DNA of 53,565 bases from Gammaproteobacteria bacterium (GTDB lineage Bacteria > Pseudomonadota > Gammaproteobacteria > UBA6186 > Azoamicaceae): assembly GCA_020054325.1 (NCBI GenBank), contig JAGVLG010000089.1:1-53565 (forward strand), given 5' to 3'. This document shows positions 1-8,063 of this stretch, in pieces. Under the pieces are notes generated by a model. That model saw nothing but the letters and a program-made list of their open reading frames with translations. It searched no databases and was not told the DNA's origin. Position 1 is the first letter of the stretch, and each line of letters starts with the position of its first letter. A program made the translations under genes and the position numbers.

Positions 1-19
1 TAGTAATTAGTTCCTGCAT
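1..19 (-). CDS. Start of an unidentified element gene (cut by window edge)
   Basis: On the minus strand an ATG at 17-19 is preceded by GGAG at 26-29 with a 6-base spacer, and the frame stays open to the window edge (M Q E L I T). It would be the next leftward gene of the integrative element after the 72-residue protein. Only six codons are visible, so no function can be proposed. Confidence 0.4.
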
Positions 20-158
20 TTCTTGCTCCGTTAATCTTAAAATTATTTTTTAACAGAACAAAATTGTTATTGAAATATGTGTTTGGGCGAGTGCTTACGA
101 TAACCAGGCCATAACCACTCTATTGGCCTAGGAATAATCGCTGAAGCTGAAATTAGAT

Positions 159-377
159 TTACCCCAAATTCAGGAGGAAAGCATCATGGGCACGTTGAGC
201 ATCTAATTCAGTAAGGTTCCCATTTTCTAATGCTGCGTTAATAGCTTGCATCCTTTGTATTTGGGTTAGTGGTTGGTGTGTGATAGTATTACTTTGTGTA
301 ACGTCCTTATCGGCTGCTAGTGTTTTGGTAGAACTGCTAGCAGCGTCTTCATCGTGGCTCATACTGCTTACCCCCAT
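159..377 (-). CDS. Small hypothetical protein of the ssrA-integrated element
   Basis: A 72-residue frame, unrecognised. The first 35 residues are rich in Ser, Thr, Asp and Ala and probably disordered; the second half (about 38-70) looks like a short amphipathic helix pair. The start lies 29 bases inside the end of the AlpA-like gene, so translation may be coupled to it; an alternative ATG at 360-362 would shorten the protein by five residues. It is transcribed leftward with the regulator, the unknown 178-residue gene and the integrase. It could be a small accessory factor or a chance frame. Confidence 0.45.
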   Translation of the reverse strand: MGVSSMSHDEDAASSSTKTLAADKDVTQSNTITHQPLTQIQRMQAINAALENGNLTELDAQRAHDAFLLNLG

Positions 378-564
378 TTAAGTTTTGTTGTTCAATCAGA
401 TTACGAATAGATTCAACATTCCAAACGGTTATACGTGCTCCGAGCTTAACTGGTTTGGGGAAGCGTCCAGTTTTTACACCTTCCCACCATGTGGATTTAC
501 TAATCGGTATAAGCTCAAGAATAGTTGGTAAGCGTATGAAGCCTATTTGAGGGATATTGTTCAT
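349..564 (-). CDS. AlpA-family excisionase/transcriptional regulator
   Basis: A 71-residue protein of the AlpA (prophage CP4-57 regulator, MerR-like winged helix) family. The visible pattern is IRLPTIL-ELIPISKSTWWEGVKTGRFP, with the helix-turn-helix at about residues 12-32, followed by KLGARITVWNVESI, the usual AlpA wing and last helix. The ATG at 562-564 is preferred over one 36 bases upstream because AGGAGC lies at proper distance before it. AlpA proteins of P4-type elements activate integrase or act as excisionases. Here it sits downstream of, and co-oriented with, the integrase, which fits that role; its binding site is not identified. Confidence 0.8.
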   Translation of the reverse strand: MNNIPQIGFIRLPTILELIPISKSTWWEGVKTGRFPKPVKLGARITVWNVESIRNLIEQQNLNGGKQYEPR

Positions 565-657
565 TACAGATTGCTCCTGTCCAATAAAAGATAAGAGCAT
601 CCTGCAAGAAACTATAAAGCTTTAGACCGAGTTCGGTTAGATTATGACCGAACGGAT

Positions 658-1194
658 TCAATTCGGTTTGTTAGAAGTAATTTTAATTTCGTCACCATGT
701 AGCTCAGAAGCTTCATCAAGATATTTTTTTATGGTTGACTCATCTGCATCAAGACCAACTCTTTGCAATCCTGCTCTGATGCTGGTTTTGTTAGTTCCTG
801 TTGCAGTGTTTTTTGAGGCTTTATGATTATACTCATATTTGTCTGCCGCCATGCCTATAAGTATTTTTAATATTGTACTTCTTTCAGTGGCTGTCATATC
901 TGAGTTTAAAGGTTGCTTAGGTAAAGCAAACTTGTCAGGCAAAATAAATCCATGACTATGTGCCCATTTAATGCAATCATATTTCATAAGCACAAAGTTA
1001 AGTCTTGTTCCTTCACGATCTAAAAAATGCGATCTCAAAGGTACAAATTTTCTTGTTTCAACTGCACTGCGGATTATACGGTCAAAAAATTGTAAATCTT
1101 TTTCAGGATTATATTTATTAAGAATTACTAAAAACTCACTGCTATTCCATGATTCTAGATAATTCATTTCGGTTTCAAAATCTACTGTTGGCAT
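658..1194 (-). CDS. Hypothetical protein of P4-type genomic islands
   Basis: A 178-residue soluble protein with no signal peptide. The N-terminal half is unrecognised. The C-terminal part (about 100-165) has a helical pattern ERSTILKILIGMAADKY, then a segment ending STIKKYLDEASEL, which resembles the DNA-binding-like tails of unnamed proteins next to P4-type integrases in proteobacterial islands. Its start overlaps the integrase stop by 13 bases, so the two are probably translationally coupled. Function unknown; a regulatory or integration-accessory role is inference from position. Confidence 0.65.
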   Translation of the reverse strand: MPTVDFETEMNYLESWNSSEFLVILNKYNPEKDLQFFDRIIRSAVETRKFVPLRSHFLDREGTRLNFVLMKYDCIKWAHSHGFILPDKFALPKQPLNSDMTATERSTILKILIGMAADKYEYNHKASKNTATGTNKTSIRAGLQRVGLDADESTIKKYLDEASELHGDEIKITSNKPN

Positions 1195-2375
1195 GCAATC
1201 CCCTTTAACTCATATAAATAATCTGCCCACTTCTGCATCATTTCTTTTCGTTCAGCTATAAAAGAGGTTCTGTTGTATGCGCGACCATTAGGATCACGCA
1301 CAGCATGTGCAAGTTGGTGTTCGATAAGATCTACGCGAAATGCAAGCACTTCATCTAAAAGCGTGCGTGCTACAGCTCTAAAACCATGGCCAGTAGCTTC
1401 AGATTTATCTATACCTAAGCTTCTTAACGCTGATAAAATAGCATTGTCGCTCATTGGTCTACTTTTACTTCTTGCACTAGGGAACACAAAGGGTGAGTGA
1501 CAGGTAAGCGGTTGTAGCTCTTGTAGAATATTTAGTACCTGTGTTGATAGTGGTACTATATGTGGTGTGTTAGTTTTAGTGACAGTGAATCGCCATTCAG
1601 CCGTTTCATAATTTATATCTTCCCACTTAGCTGTACGTAATTCTAAAGGCCGTACGAATACAAGTGGTGCAATTCTAAGAGCACAGCTAACGATAAATGT
1701 TCCTTCATATTCATCAAACATGCGCAGTATTTTGCCAAGTTTGATGGGGTCAACAGGTGCTGCAAAATGAGTATGTTTATAAGGAGTTAGTGCGCCACGT
1801 AGATCGCGTGTAGGATCAGATATAACTCTACCAACTGCAACGCCGTACCTAAATACTTGGCTGCAATACTTTAATCCACGATGAGCAGTTTCAATCGCGC
1901 CGCGAGATTCTACTTTACGTAGCACATCAAGAATCTGTGGGGGGGTAATATCTGCAATAGGGTTTGTACCAAGCCATGGAAATAAATCGCGCTCAAATAA
2001 ACGTACGATCCTTTCTGCATGAGACTTGCTCCAAGTAGTATATGTTTTGTTTAACCACTCTCTTGCTACAACTTCAAAGCTATATATGGATTTTTCTATG
2101 CTCACGGCCTTGAGCATCTTGCGGTGCGCGGATGGATCTATATCAGCGGCTAATAGCTTGCGCATTTCGTCTCGTTTAATGCGCGCATCTTTTAAACTAA
2201 CTTCTGGATAAGTGCCAAGTGAAAGACGTTTTTCTTTTCCATTGAATCTATATTTAAGCCGCCACCATCGACCACCAGTAGGAGATACTTCTTGGTAAAG
2301 GCCTTTTTCATCAAAGAGGCGGTAAGTTTTTTCTTTTGATTTTGCGTTCTTAACTGTTACATCCGTTAATGCCAT
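1182..2375 (-). CDS. int: P4-type tyrosine recombinase (integrase)
   Basis: A 397-residue site-specific recombinase. Residues 1-90 form the DUF4102 arm-binding domain (MALTDVTVKNAKSKEK, then RLSLGTYPEVSLKDAR). The core-binding helices follow at about 95-195 and the catalytic domain at 210-390. Visible catalytic residues are R242 in VRPLELR, the H330-G-F-R333 box, H357 in HQLAHA and nucleophile Y367 in AYNRTSF, so the enzyme looks intact. It lies beside the 3' end of ssrA, a common target for this family, and heads a leftward gene run with an AlpA regulator. The start region carries matching inverted repeats (2376-2425). Confidence 0.95.
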   Translation of the reverse strand: MALTDVTVKNAKSKEKTYRLFDEKGLYQEVSPTGGRWWRLKYRFNGKEKRLSLGTYPEVSLKDARIKRDEMRKLLAADIDPSAHRKMLKAVSIEKSIYSFEVVAREWLNKTYTTWSKSHAERIVRLFERDLFPWLGTNPIADITPPQILDVLRKVESRGAIETAHRGLKYCSQVFRYGVAVGRVISDPTRDLRGALTPYKHTHFAAPVDPIKLGKILRMFDEYEGTFIVSCALRIAPLVFVRPLELRTAKWEDINYETAEWRFTVTKTNTPHIVPLSTQVLNILQELQPLTCHSPFVFPSARSKSRPMSDNAILSALRSLGIDKSEATGHGFRAVARTLLDEVLAFRVDLIEHQLAHAVRDPNGRAYNRTSFIAERKEMMQKWADYLYELKGIACQQ

Positions 2376-2425
2376 GGGGGCAACTACTCCGGTACTACAT
2401 CACTGTTGCCCCCAATGTTGCCCCC
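2376..2425. repeat. GTTGCCCCC repeat cluster at the integrase start
   Basis: Two direct copies of GTTGCCCCC (2405-2413 and 2417-2425) face an inverted copy, GGGGGCAAC, at 2376-2384 immediately before the integrase start codon. In the integrase mRNA the two upstream copies can pair with the one between the ribosome-binding site (GGAG) and AUG. As DNA they may be integrase arm-type sites. The repeats are seen directly; both roles are inference. Confidence 0.6.
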
Positions 2426-2538
2426 AAAACTGTTGGATGTCAACGGTCTTCATCCGACGTTAGCGGACAAAGACTTTTATGGTATGCTTGATTTTATTGG
2501 TGTTGTCGGACTGTGTTGGACAACTGCGCACTTGAATT

Positions 2539-2565
2539 TGGTGGAGGCGGCGGGAATTGAACCCG
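2539..2565. other. Probable attachment core at the 3' end of ssrA
   Basis: The acceptor and T-arm end of the tmRNA gene adjoins the integrase gene, the arrangement produced when a tyrosine recombinase integrates into the 3' end of ssrA and regenerates it. The matching copy at the far end of the element would lie left of this window, so core length and exact crossover cannot be set here. Confidence 0.5.
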
Positions 2566-2912
2566 CGTCCGAAAGCACGCTGCCCGCAGCTCTACATGTT
2601 TATTCCCTCGTTTATTTAACTGTTTTGGCCCCCAAGGAACCCGGGTACAAAACAGCGGTCCTGTACTTTTTGACCCTTAGCATCCAGGCATGCTAAGTGG
2701 CGATCTTGTAAGATATGACCCCTGAAATCCTGCAGTTACAAGCACCCGCGGGTCAGAGGGTAGTAGGACAGGTTATTAAGCTGCTACTACATTGCTTCCG
2801 AAGAAGTCATCGTTTGCATTTATTAATGCTGCAACAAATTTTAACGAGATTATGTTACCTGCTCGACATGCACCTTGGGGTTTGTAACTCCCGTCGAATC
2901 CAAGTCGCCCCC
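2539..2912 (-). ncRNA. ssrA: Transfer-messenger RNA (tmRNA)
   Basis: The 5' end GGGGGCGACUUGGAUUCGAC and the 3' end with T-arm GCGGG-UUCAAUU-CCCGC and terminal CCA pair as a tRNA-like acceptor (seven pairs, one G-U). The tag reading frame is at 2779-2817: the resume codon GCA starts a 13-residue tag, ANDDFFGSNVVAA, followed by tandem UAA stops. Alanine-rich tag ends are degradation signals for ClpXP and related proteases. The molecule rescues stalled ribosomes together with SmpB, whose gene is at 16217. The sequence is a one-piece tmRNA of about 374 bases. Confidence 0.97.
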
Positions 2913-2919
2913 AAACTTA

Positions 2920-2947
2920 ATTATAACCTATTTGTAAGTAGGTTGAA
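2920..2947 (-). promoter_or_regulatory. Sigma-70 promoter of ssrA
   Basis: On the minus strand a perfect -10 TATAAT (2920-2925) lies seven bases before the mature 5' end of tmRNA, with TTCAAC as -35 (2942-2947) and a 16-base spacer. Spacing and position support it as the ssrA promoter. Confidence 0.75.
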
Positions 2948-3089
2948 TATAGTTAAACCAATTAAAATATTTGTGTATCTGCAATTACCTAAGCGTTTTC
3001 ATTAAGAGAGTAGGTCACTGGCTATAATTTGCTGAAATTATCAGTGCAGTTTATTATTAAATAAGGACTTTTAAACTGATAAGGCTATC

Positions 3090-3728
3090 ATGAAATTAAA
3101 ACGCATTTATTTACTACTATTAACCTTAGTTTGTCTGGCTTCTAACGCACACGCTATAGTTACTTGCCAAAAGGCTAAATTATACAAACCGACCTCAAGA
3201 GGCTCCGTTTATAATTTCAAAGCTACTCAAAAATGCGATATTACAGGAGTAACTATAGACTTAGCAAAAGTTAAAGATATGTATCTCGACGAAATTAAAG
3301 ATAAAAAATCGCAATTTAAAGTCCATAAGGAACAAAGCTATGATAATAAAAAGGGCATGCAGGGCTATTCTCTAGATGTAACGCAATCTTACGACACAAA
3401 TCATGGGCCACTGAGAGTTAGAGCTGACGTGCTACTTTTAGATGATAATTCCAAAAAGTTCTTTATGGAGCTACGCTCCACAAATATCCAAGGTGATGGC
3501 GATTCAACCGGCAATAAATTCATCCTAAATCAATTAGATTTAGAAGTATCCCCAGAGCGCTCTGAACTACTGGTCACGAAAGAAATTAAAGTAACACCGC
3601 CATGGTATGCTCCTGAGGGCATGTTCATAGACACTGTTGAAACTGAATTATTAGAATCCTTAAACAAGGCAGCTAAGGACAATGCTAGAAAAATTAGTGG
3701 TGAAAAAGTGGATGCTTTACGTAAGTAA
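3090..3728 (+). CDS. Secreted hypothetical protein
   Basis: A 212-residue protein with a clear signal peptide: positively charged start (MKLKRIY), hydrophobic core, and a probable cleavage after SNAHA near residue 22. The mature part is Lys/Asp-rich without membrane segments or a known motif; its two cysteines near the mature N-terminus (TCQKAK and QKCDIT) could form a disulfide. The start is preceded by AAGG at seven bases. It is monocistronic, divergent from ssrA, and followed by a strong terminator. I do not recognise the family; periplasmic location is likely. Confidence 0.8.
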   Translation: MKLKRIYLLLLTLVCLASNAHAIVTCQKAKLYKPTSRGSVYNFKATQKCDITGVTIDLAKVKDMYLDEIKDKKSQFKVHKEQSYDNKKGMQGYSLDVTQSYDTNHGPLRVRADVLLLDDNSKKFFMELRSTNIQGDGDSTGNKFILNQLDLEVSPERSELLVTKEIKVTPPWYAPEGMFIDTVETELLESLNKAAKDNARKISGEKVDALRK

Positions 3729-3753
3729 CTGAATCGGTCTTAATCTAGTAGTT

Positions 3754-3787
3754 AAAAAAAATGCCGGATAAAACCGGCATTTTTTTA
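3754..3787 (+). terminator. Intrinsic terminator after the secreted protein gene
   Basis: ATGCCGG (3761-3767) pairs with CCGGCAT (3774-3780) around a six-base loop, followed by seven T. An A-run on the other side lets it also act on leftward transcription from the LivJ-like gene. Confidence 0.9.
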
Positions 3788-3860
3788 TCTTAAAAACTAA
3801 TTTAGGTAAGGGGCAATGATTATTTGCCATTAAATTTGTTATTGATTACAATCATTAACC

Positions 3861-4985
3861 TTAAGGAGTCCAATAAGGCTCGTAACCACCCTCATTATTC
3901 CATTTGTACACAATGAAAGGAACCTTAGTTAAATCGCCTTTCTGATCCCACTGTAATTTACCAATGACCGAATCTACGTGATTTTGATGTAGCCATTCGC
4001 TTAATTTATCATCTGGTGCATTCTGCAATGCTGCTGCGATTGCTTGTACTGCAGCGTATGAATTTAAGGTATACCCAGTTGGAGTAATGTATTTATCGCG
4101 CAGTTTAGCGATAACCTTTTTTGCCTCAGATATGGATAGCGGATCGTTAAAAAAGGTCATATATACATTTTTTACATTATTTGGGCCACCTGCATAGCGT
4201 ACAAAATCTGGAGATGCAATACCATCACTGCCAAAAAAGGTAGTACTAATTTTTTGTTCTCTCAAATATTTTAAAAAGTTTCCAGCATCAGTATGCAGTC
4301 CGCCAAAATAAATAACATCTGGCTTAATATCAGATAGGGATTTTATTAATGCTGAGTTATTGGAATTATCATGAGTTATTTCTTTATATAGAACTACTTT
4401 TACCCCTAGTTTATCAAGTGCAATTTTAGTATTCTCCGCTACAGACTTACCATATACGCTATTATCGTAAATAATCGCTATTTTTTTAGCTTTGAGTTTT
4501 TTGATCATAAAATATGCTGCTATTTTAGCTTGGTCGTCGTCTCTACCACACGTTCTAAAAATTGTATTGAAGCCATTCTCGGTAATACTTGGTGTTGTTG
4601 AGGCTGGTGTAATCATAAGCATGTTAGCAGCTGCGTAGATTTTGGATGCAGCAACTGTAGTAGCTGAACAATTATGCCCAACAACAGCTTTTACTTCATT
4701 ATTTTTGACAAAGTTCTCGGCAATTGCTTCAGCTTTTTTAGTGTTGCAAGCATCATCTGCACTAACTAGCATCAATTTATTGCCATTAATGCCACCTTGT
4801 GCGTTGATATCTTCTACTGCTTGCAAAGCTCCCTGCCATTGCTGATCACCAGCTGCAACATATGTACCCGAAAATGGACCGGCAATTCCAATTTTAATAA
4901 CATCTGCCAATAACAGATTAGAGAATAATAAGCAGATAAGTATTAGAGATATTTGCCGCAATATGTAGTATTTATTATCTTGCAT
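3861..4985 (-). CDS. LivJ/LivK-type periplasmic substrate-binding protein (orphan)
   Basis: A 374-residue protein of the branched-chain amino acid type-I binding fold. An N-terminal hydrophobic signal (about 8-27) is followed by the family start IKIGIAGPFSGTYVAAGDQQ and INAQGGINGNKLMLV; the central GSDGIASPDF and VGHNCSATTVAAS (the ligand-binding Ser/Thr region) are also typical. No Liv permease or ATPase genes lie nearby. Instead it starts three bases after the stop of the upstream EAL-domain gene, so the pair is an operon. It may deliver a ligand to the membrane phosphodiesterase rather than to a transporter; that is inference. The ligand is unknown. Confidence 0.88.
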   Translation of the reverse strand: MQDNKYYILRQISLILICLLFSNLLLADVIKIGIAGPFSGTYVAAGDQQWQGALQAVEDINAQGGINGNKLMLVSADDACNTKKAEAIAENFVKNNEVKAVVGHNCSATTVAASKIYAAANMLMITPASTTPSITENGFNTIFRTCGRDDDQAKIAAYFMIKKLKAKKIAIIYDNSVYGKSVAENTKIALDKLGVKVVLYKEITHDNSNNSALIKSLSDIKPDVIYFGGLHTDAGNFLKYLREQKISTTFFGSDGIASPDFVRYAGGPNNVKNVYMTFFNDPLSISEAKKVIAKLRDKYITPTGYTLNSYAAVQAIAAALQNAPDDKLSEWLHQNHVDSVIGKLQWDQKGDLTKVPFIVYKWNNEGGYEPYWTP

Positions 4986-4988
4986 GAG

Positions 4989-6554
4989 TTACTTTCCTAG
5001 TCGACTCTTTTTGTAAAAATCAATAAACTCATTAAGTGGTAAAGCTTTAGAGTACAACCATCCCTGAGCAAAATCCACTTGACGTTTTTTTAGATAATCT
5101 GCTTGTTCAGGAGTTTCTACTCCTTCAGCAATAATTTTTAGATTAAGCTCTTTGGCAAGATTAATAATATGCTCCGTTACATTACTGGTAACAGAATCTG
5201 TATTCAAAGAGCCTATAAAATATTTGTCGATTTTTAAAACGTCAATCGGCAATTCTTTCAAGTATGATAAACTAGAATAGCCAGTCCCAAAGTCATCCAT
5301 AACTATTACATACCCCACTTTATGTGCATCTTGTAGACTATTACGTGTTGCTTCAAAATCTATAAAGCCGCGCTCTGTTATTTCAAGCCATAATTGCTGT
5401 GGTTCTATACCTGTTCCTTTGATAGTTGTTTCTAGTTTTTTAAAAATACGTTCTGAATTAAAATCAACGACAGATACATTAATAGAAATATGCAAATTCC
5501 TATCGGTACATAAAATATTTTTCATATTAGCAACAACAGAATCAATCATCTGATCGGTAATATCTTGTATCAGACCGCTACTTTCTGCCAGAGGAATAAA
5601 TAAATCTGGTCTAACCATAGTGCCATCAGGTTTTTTCCAACGTACTAGAGCTTCTGCTCCGATACAAACTCCGCTTTTAAATTCGATAATTGGTTGGTAA
5701 TAAACAATAAATTCATGACGGGCAACAGCAATTTTAAGCTCGCCAAGAAACGATAATCTACGCCTCAAACCCCATAAGACTGTGCCACAGGCAATCAGCG
5801 ACATGATTATACCAAATGGAAGAAATAATAATAGATTAGTATGCCACTGTTTAAAAGCATAACTAAGTGGTTCTGAGATTACGTAATAAAGACCTGGAGT
5901 TCGATAAACTGCTACGAGACTATCATCAGTTTCCTTTAAATTTGGCTGGCTTAATACCGCATTTATCAAGTCTGGATTAGGGCTATAATGATTTAGTGTA
6001 CTTATTACTTTGCCGTCTTCAGTAACAATTGCAATTTTAATATATGGTTCAGTCATTATGTCTGTTAATGAGTTTTTATCGACAGAAATCGCATACTTTT
6101 GGTTTTTGAATCTGATTAAATTAGAGTTTTGTTTTACAAAGTTGGTAGTATCAAAGGAAATTGTAGTACCATTAGGCATTTTAAAACCATCATTAGATAG
6201 TTTTGCATCGTACTTAGCCTTGCCAGCAGAGCTGCATTTAATTTTATTATTATCAATATATTCTATTTCAATAATACAGCGATTATTAAACAATCGATCT
6301 TGTATAGCCTGTAGGTGCTGTCGGGTGCAAGGGGTGTCTACGTATGTCTCAAGCTCATCAAACGTTTGATAAATTTCATTTAAACAAATACGCGATCTTT
6401 GTACTACAGACTTAGCAGTAGTAAACAGCTGTTCATATTCAATATCTTTGGCTTGGATCCAAGATAGATAAAGAGCAATTAAAATTGGAATGGTCATGCA
6501 TACGATGAATAAGAAAATCGAAAAGCATATAACACTTTTACGATTAAAATGCAT
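4989..6554 (-). CDS. CSS-motif/EAL cyclic-di-GMP phosphodiesterase
   Basis: A 521-residue inner-membrane protein. TM1 is at about residues 8-33 and TM2 at 240-262, bracketing a periplasmic domain that has the CSS motif at 107-109 and further cysteines at 57, 76 and 93. In enterobacterial CSS-EAL enzymes such cysteines give redox control. The cytoplasmic EAL domain keeps EAL (301-303), the NVS segment, LEITERGF, DDFGTGYSSL and the late EGVET, so it should hydrolyse cyclic-di-GMP. The ATG at 6552-6554 (GGGGAT before it, then M-H-F-N-R-K and TM1) is preferred over an upstream start that adds 25 residues. It is first in an operon with the LivJ-like gene. Confidence 0.92.
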   Translation of the reverse strand: MHFNRKSVICFSIFLFIVCMTIPILIALYLSWIQAKDIEYEQLFTTAKSVVQRSRICLNEIYQTFDELETYVDTPCTRQHLQAIQDRLFNNRCIIEIEYIDNNKIKCSSAGKAKYDAKLSNDGFKMPNGTTISFDTTNFVKQNSNLIRFKNQKYAISVDKNSLTDIMTEPYIKIAIVTEDGKVISTLNHYSPNPDLINAVLSQPNLKETDDSLVAVYRTPGLYYVISEPLSYAFKQWHTNLLLFLPFGIIMSLIACGTVLWGLRRRLSFLGELKIAVARHEFIVYYQPIIEFKSGVCIGAEALVRWKKPDGTMVRPDLFIPLAESSGLIQDITDQMIDSVVANMKNILCTDRNLHISINVSVVDFNSERIFKKLETTIKGTGIEPQQLWLEITERGFIDFEATRNSLQDAHKVGYVIVMDDFGTGYSSLSYLKELPIDVLKIDKYFIGSLNTDSVTSNVTEHIINLAKELNLKIIAEGVETPEQADYLKKRQVDFAQGWLYSKALPLNEFIDFYKKSRLGK

Positions 6555-6696
6555 ATTATCCCCAATCCCGATAGATTCGGTGTATAAAAAATCACCGACT
6601 ATAATAAAAATAGCAGAAATATAATTCAAATCAACTATCGGTTAACAATAGACCGCTGCTTTAAGTTGTTAAACTAAGAGGGATTCAATTTTTTAA

Positions 6697-8043
6697 ATGG
6701 GTATTGATTCATCTGAGCAACATGAAGTGATTGTGATTGGTGCAGGTGCAGCTGGACTTGCAGCGGCACATGAGTTATTGCGCCGTGGTGTTAAAGGTGT
6801 GCTAATCCTCGAAGCTAGGGATCGCATTGGTGGCAGAGTTTGGACCAGCAATTTAAATGGAACCCCAATAGATTTGGGAGCTTCCTGGATCCACACTATT
6901 AACGACAATCCGATTGCTGAACTCGCCATAAAGTATCAAATAGATACAGTGCCAACAATATACTCCTCCGCAAACATGATTAATAAATTTAGCTCATACG
7001 AAATTTATGATAATACCAATAAAAAAATAAATCTTGCAGCTATGAACGATGTGGTTGAATTAGTGGCTAAGTTTAATTTGGCTATTGATGATGGAACTCT
7101 TAGATTAAACCAAAAGGCATCGTATGCTGATGCTGTTAGGACATTTATAACGCAAAATGATATAAATGAAAATGGTTCACAATTATTTTATATTGTTGTT
7201 AGCAGGATGATAGAATGCGAATTTGCAGCAGATTTGGATAAAATTTCAGTATATCTAACAAATGCCATTTCCAATTTGGATGGTGATGATGTGTTAGCAA
7301 TCGGCGGTTATATGCGTTTACTTTTAGAACATGCTAAATCTTTAAACATTCATTTGAATGAAGTGGTTAATCAAGTTGAATACGATGAACATGGTGTTAC
7401 CATTACCACTAAAAATAATTTATATCACTCCAAATATGTTGTAGTAACATTGCCATTAGGTGTATTACAAAATAATTCTGTGCAATTCTTACCAGCTCTT
7501 CCACATAAAAAGCAAATAGCAATTAAGAATTTGCGTATGGGTTATTTCAATAAAATTTGCCTATTATTTGATAAACCATTTTGGAATTTAGGCACAGAAT
7601 GGATTGCAAAGATGCCCGACACCCAAGAATTAAACACAAATTATGAAATCTTGAATTTGTATAAATACACACAACAACCAATCTTAATTTTCTTTACAGC
7701 TGGTTCATTTTCTCAAGAGCTCGAGAAATGGACAGATCAACAAGTAATAGATTATTTTATGCGTATTTTAAATTCAATTTATCAAAGTAATGTGTCCAGG
7801 TTGGCAGGGTATTTAATAACTCGTTGGGGTAAAGATCCATTTGCTTGTGGTTCTTATTCATATCCGAGCATAACCGCAAGAATAGAGGATTACCAAGAAT
7901 TAGCAGAGCCAATTTTAAACAGGTTATTTTTTGCTGGAGAGGCAACTAATGTTAATAATTCAAGCACGGTACATGGGGCTTATATTTCTGGTATAACTGC
8001 TGCAAAATTGATTAGTGAACAGATTGATAACAATGGCAAATAA
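6697..8043 (+). CDS. FAD-dependent amine oxidase (monoamine/polyamine oxidase family)
   Basis: A 448-residue flavoenzyme. The Rossmann FAD motif IGAGAAGLAAAHELL is at about 13-28, followed by EARDRIGGRVW and the substrate-cap region. The C-terminus has FFAGEATN and STVHGAYISG, the second FAD-binding signature of flavin-containing amine oxidases. Enzymes of this family oxidise amines such as polyamines, aromatic amines or tryptophan with release of peroxide; the substrate cannot be told here. There is no signal peptide or C-terminal anchor. It is divergent from the EAL gene and convergent with the hydrolase downstream. The similarity is to eukaryotic polyamine oxidases as much as bacterial ones. 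Confidence 0.92.
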   Translation: MGIDSSEQHEVIVIGAGAAGLAAAHELLRRGVKGVLILEARDRIGGRVWTSNLNGTPIDLGASWIHTINDNPIAELAIKYQIDTVPTIYSSANMINKFSSYEIYDNTNKKINLAAMNDVVELVAKFNLAIDDGTLRLNQKASYADAVRTFITQNDINENGSQLFYIVVSRMIECEFAADLDKISVYLTNAISNLDGDDVLAIGGYMRLLLEHAKSLNIHLNEVVNQVEYDEHGVTITTKNNLYHSKYVVVTLPLGVLQNNSVQFLPALPHKKQIAIKNLRMGYFNKICLLFDKPFWNLGTEWIAKMPDTQELNTNYEILNLYKYTQQPILIFFTAGSFSQELEKWTDQQVIDYFMRILNSIYQSNVSRLAGYLITRWGKDPFACGSYSYPSITARIEDYQELAEPILNRLFFAGEATNVNNSSTVHGAYISGITAAKLISEQIDNNGK

Positions 8044-8063
8044 TGCAGCTTTTGCTAAAATTT

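Noticed and set aside
2406-3005. Frames across ssrA on the plus strand
   Set aside because: They overlap the tmRNA gene and its promoter and have no coding features.
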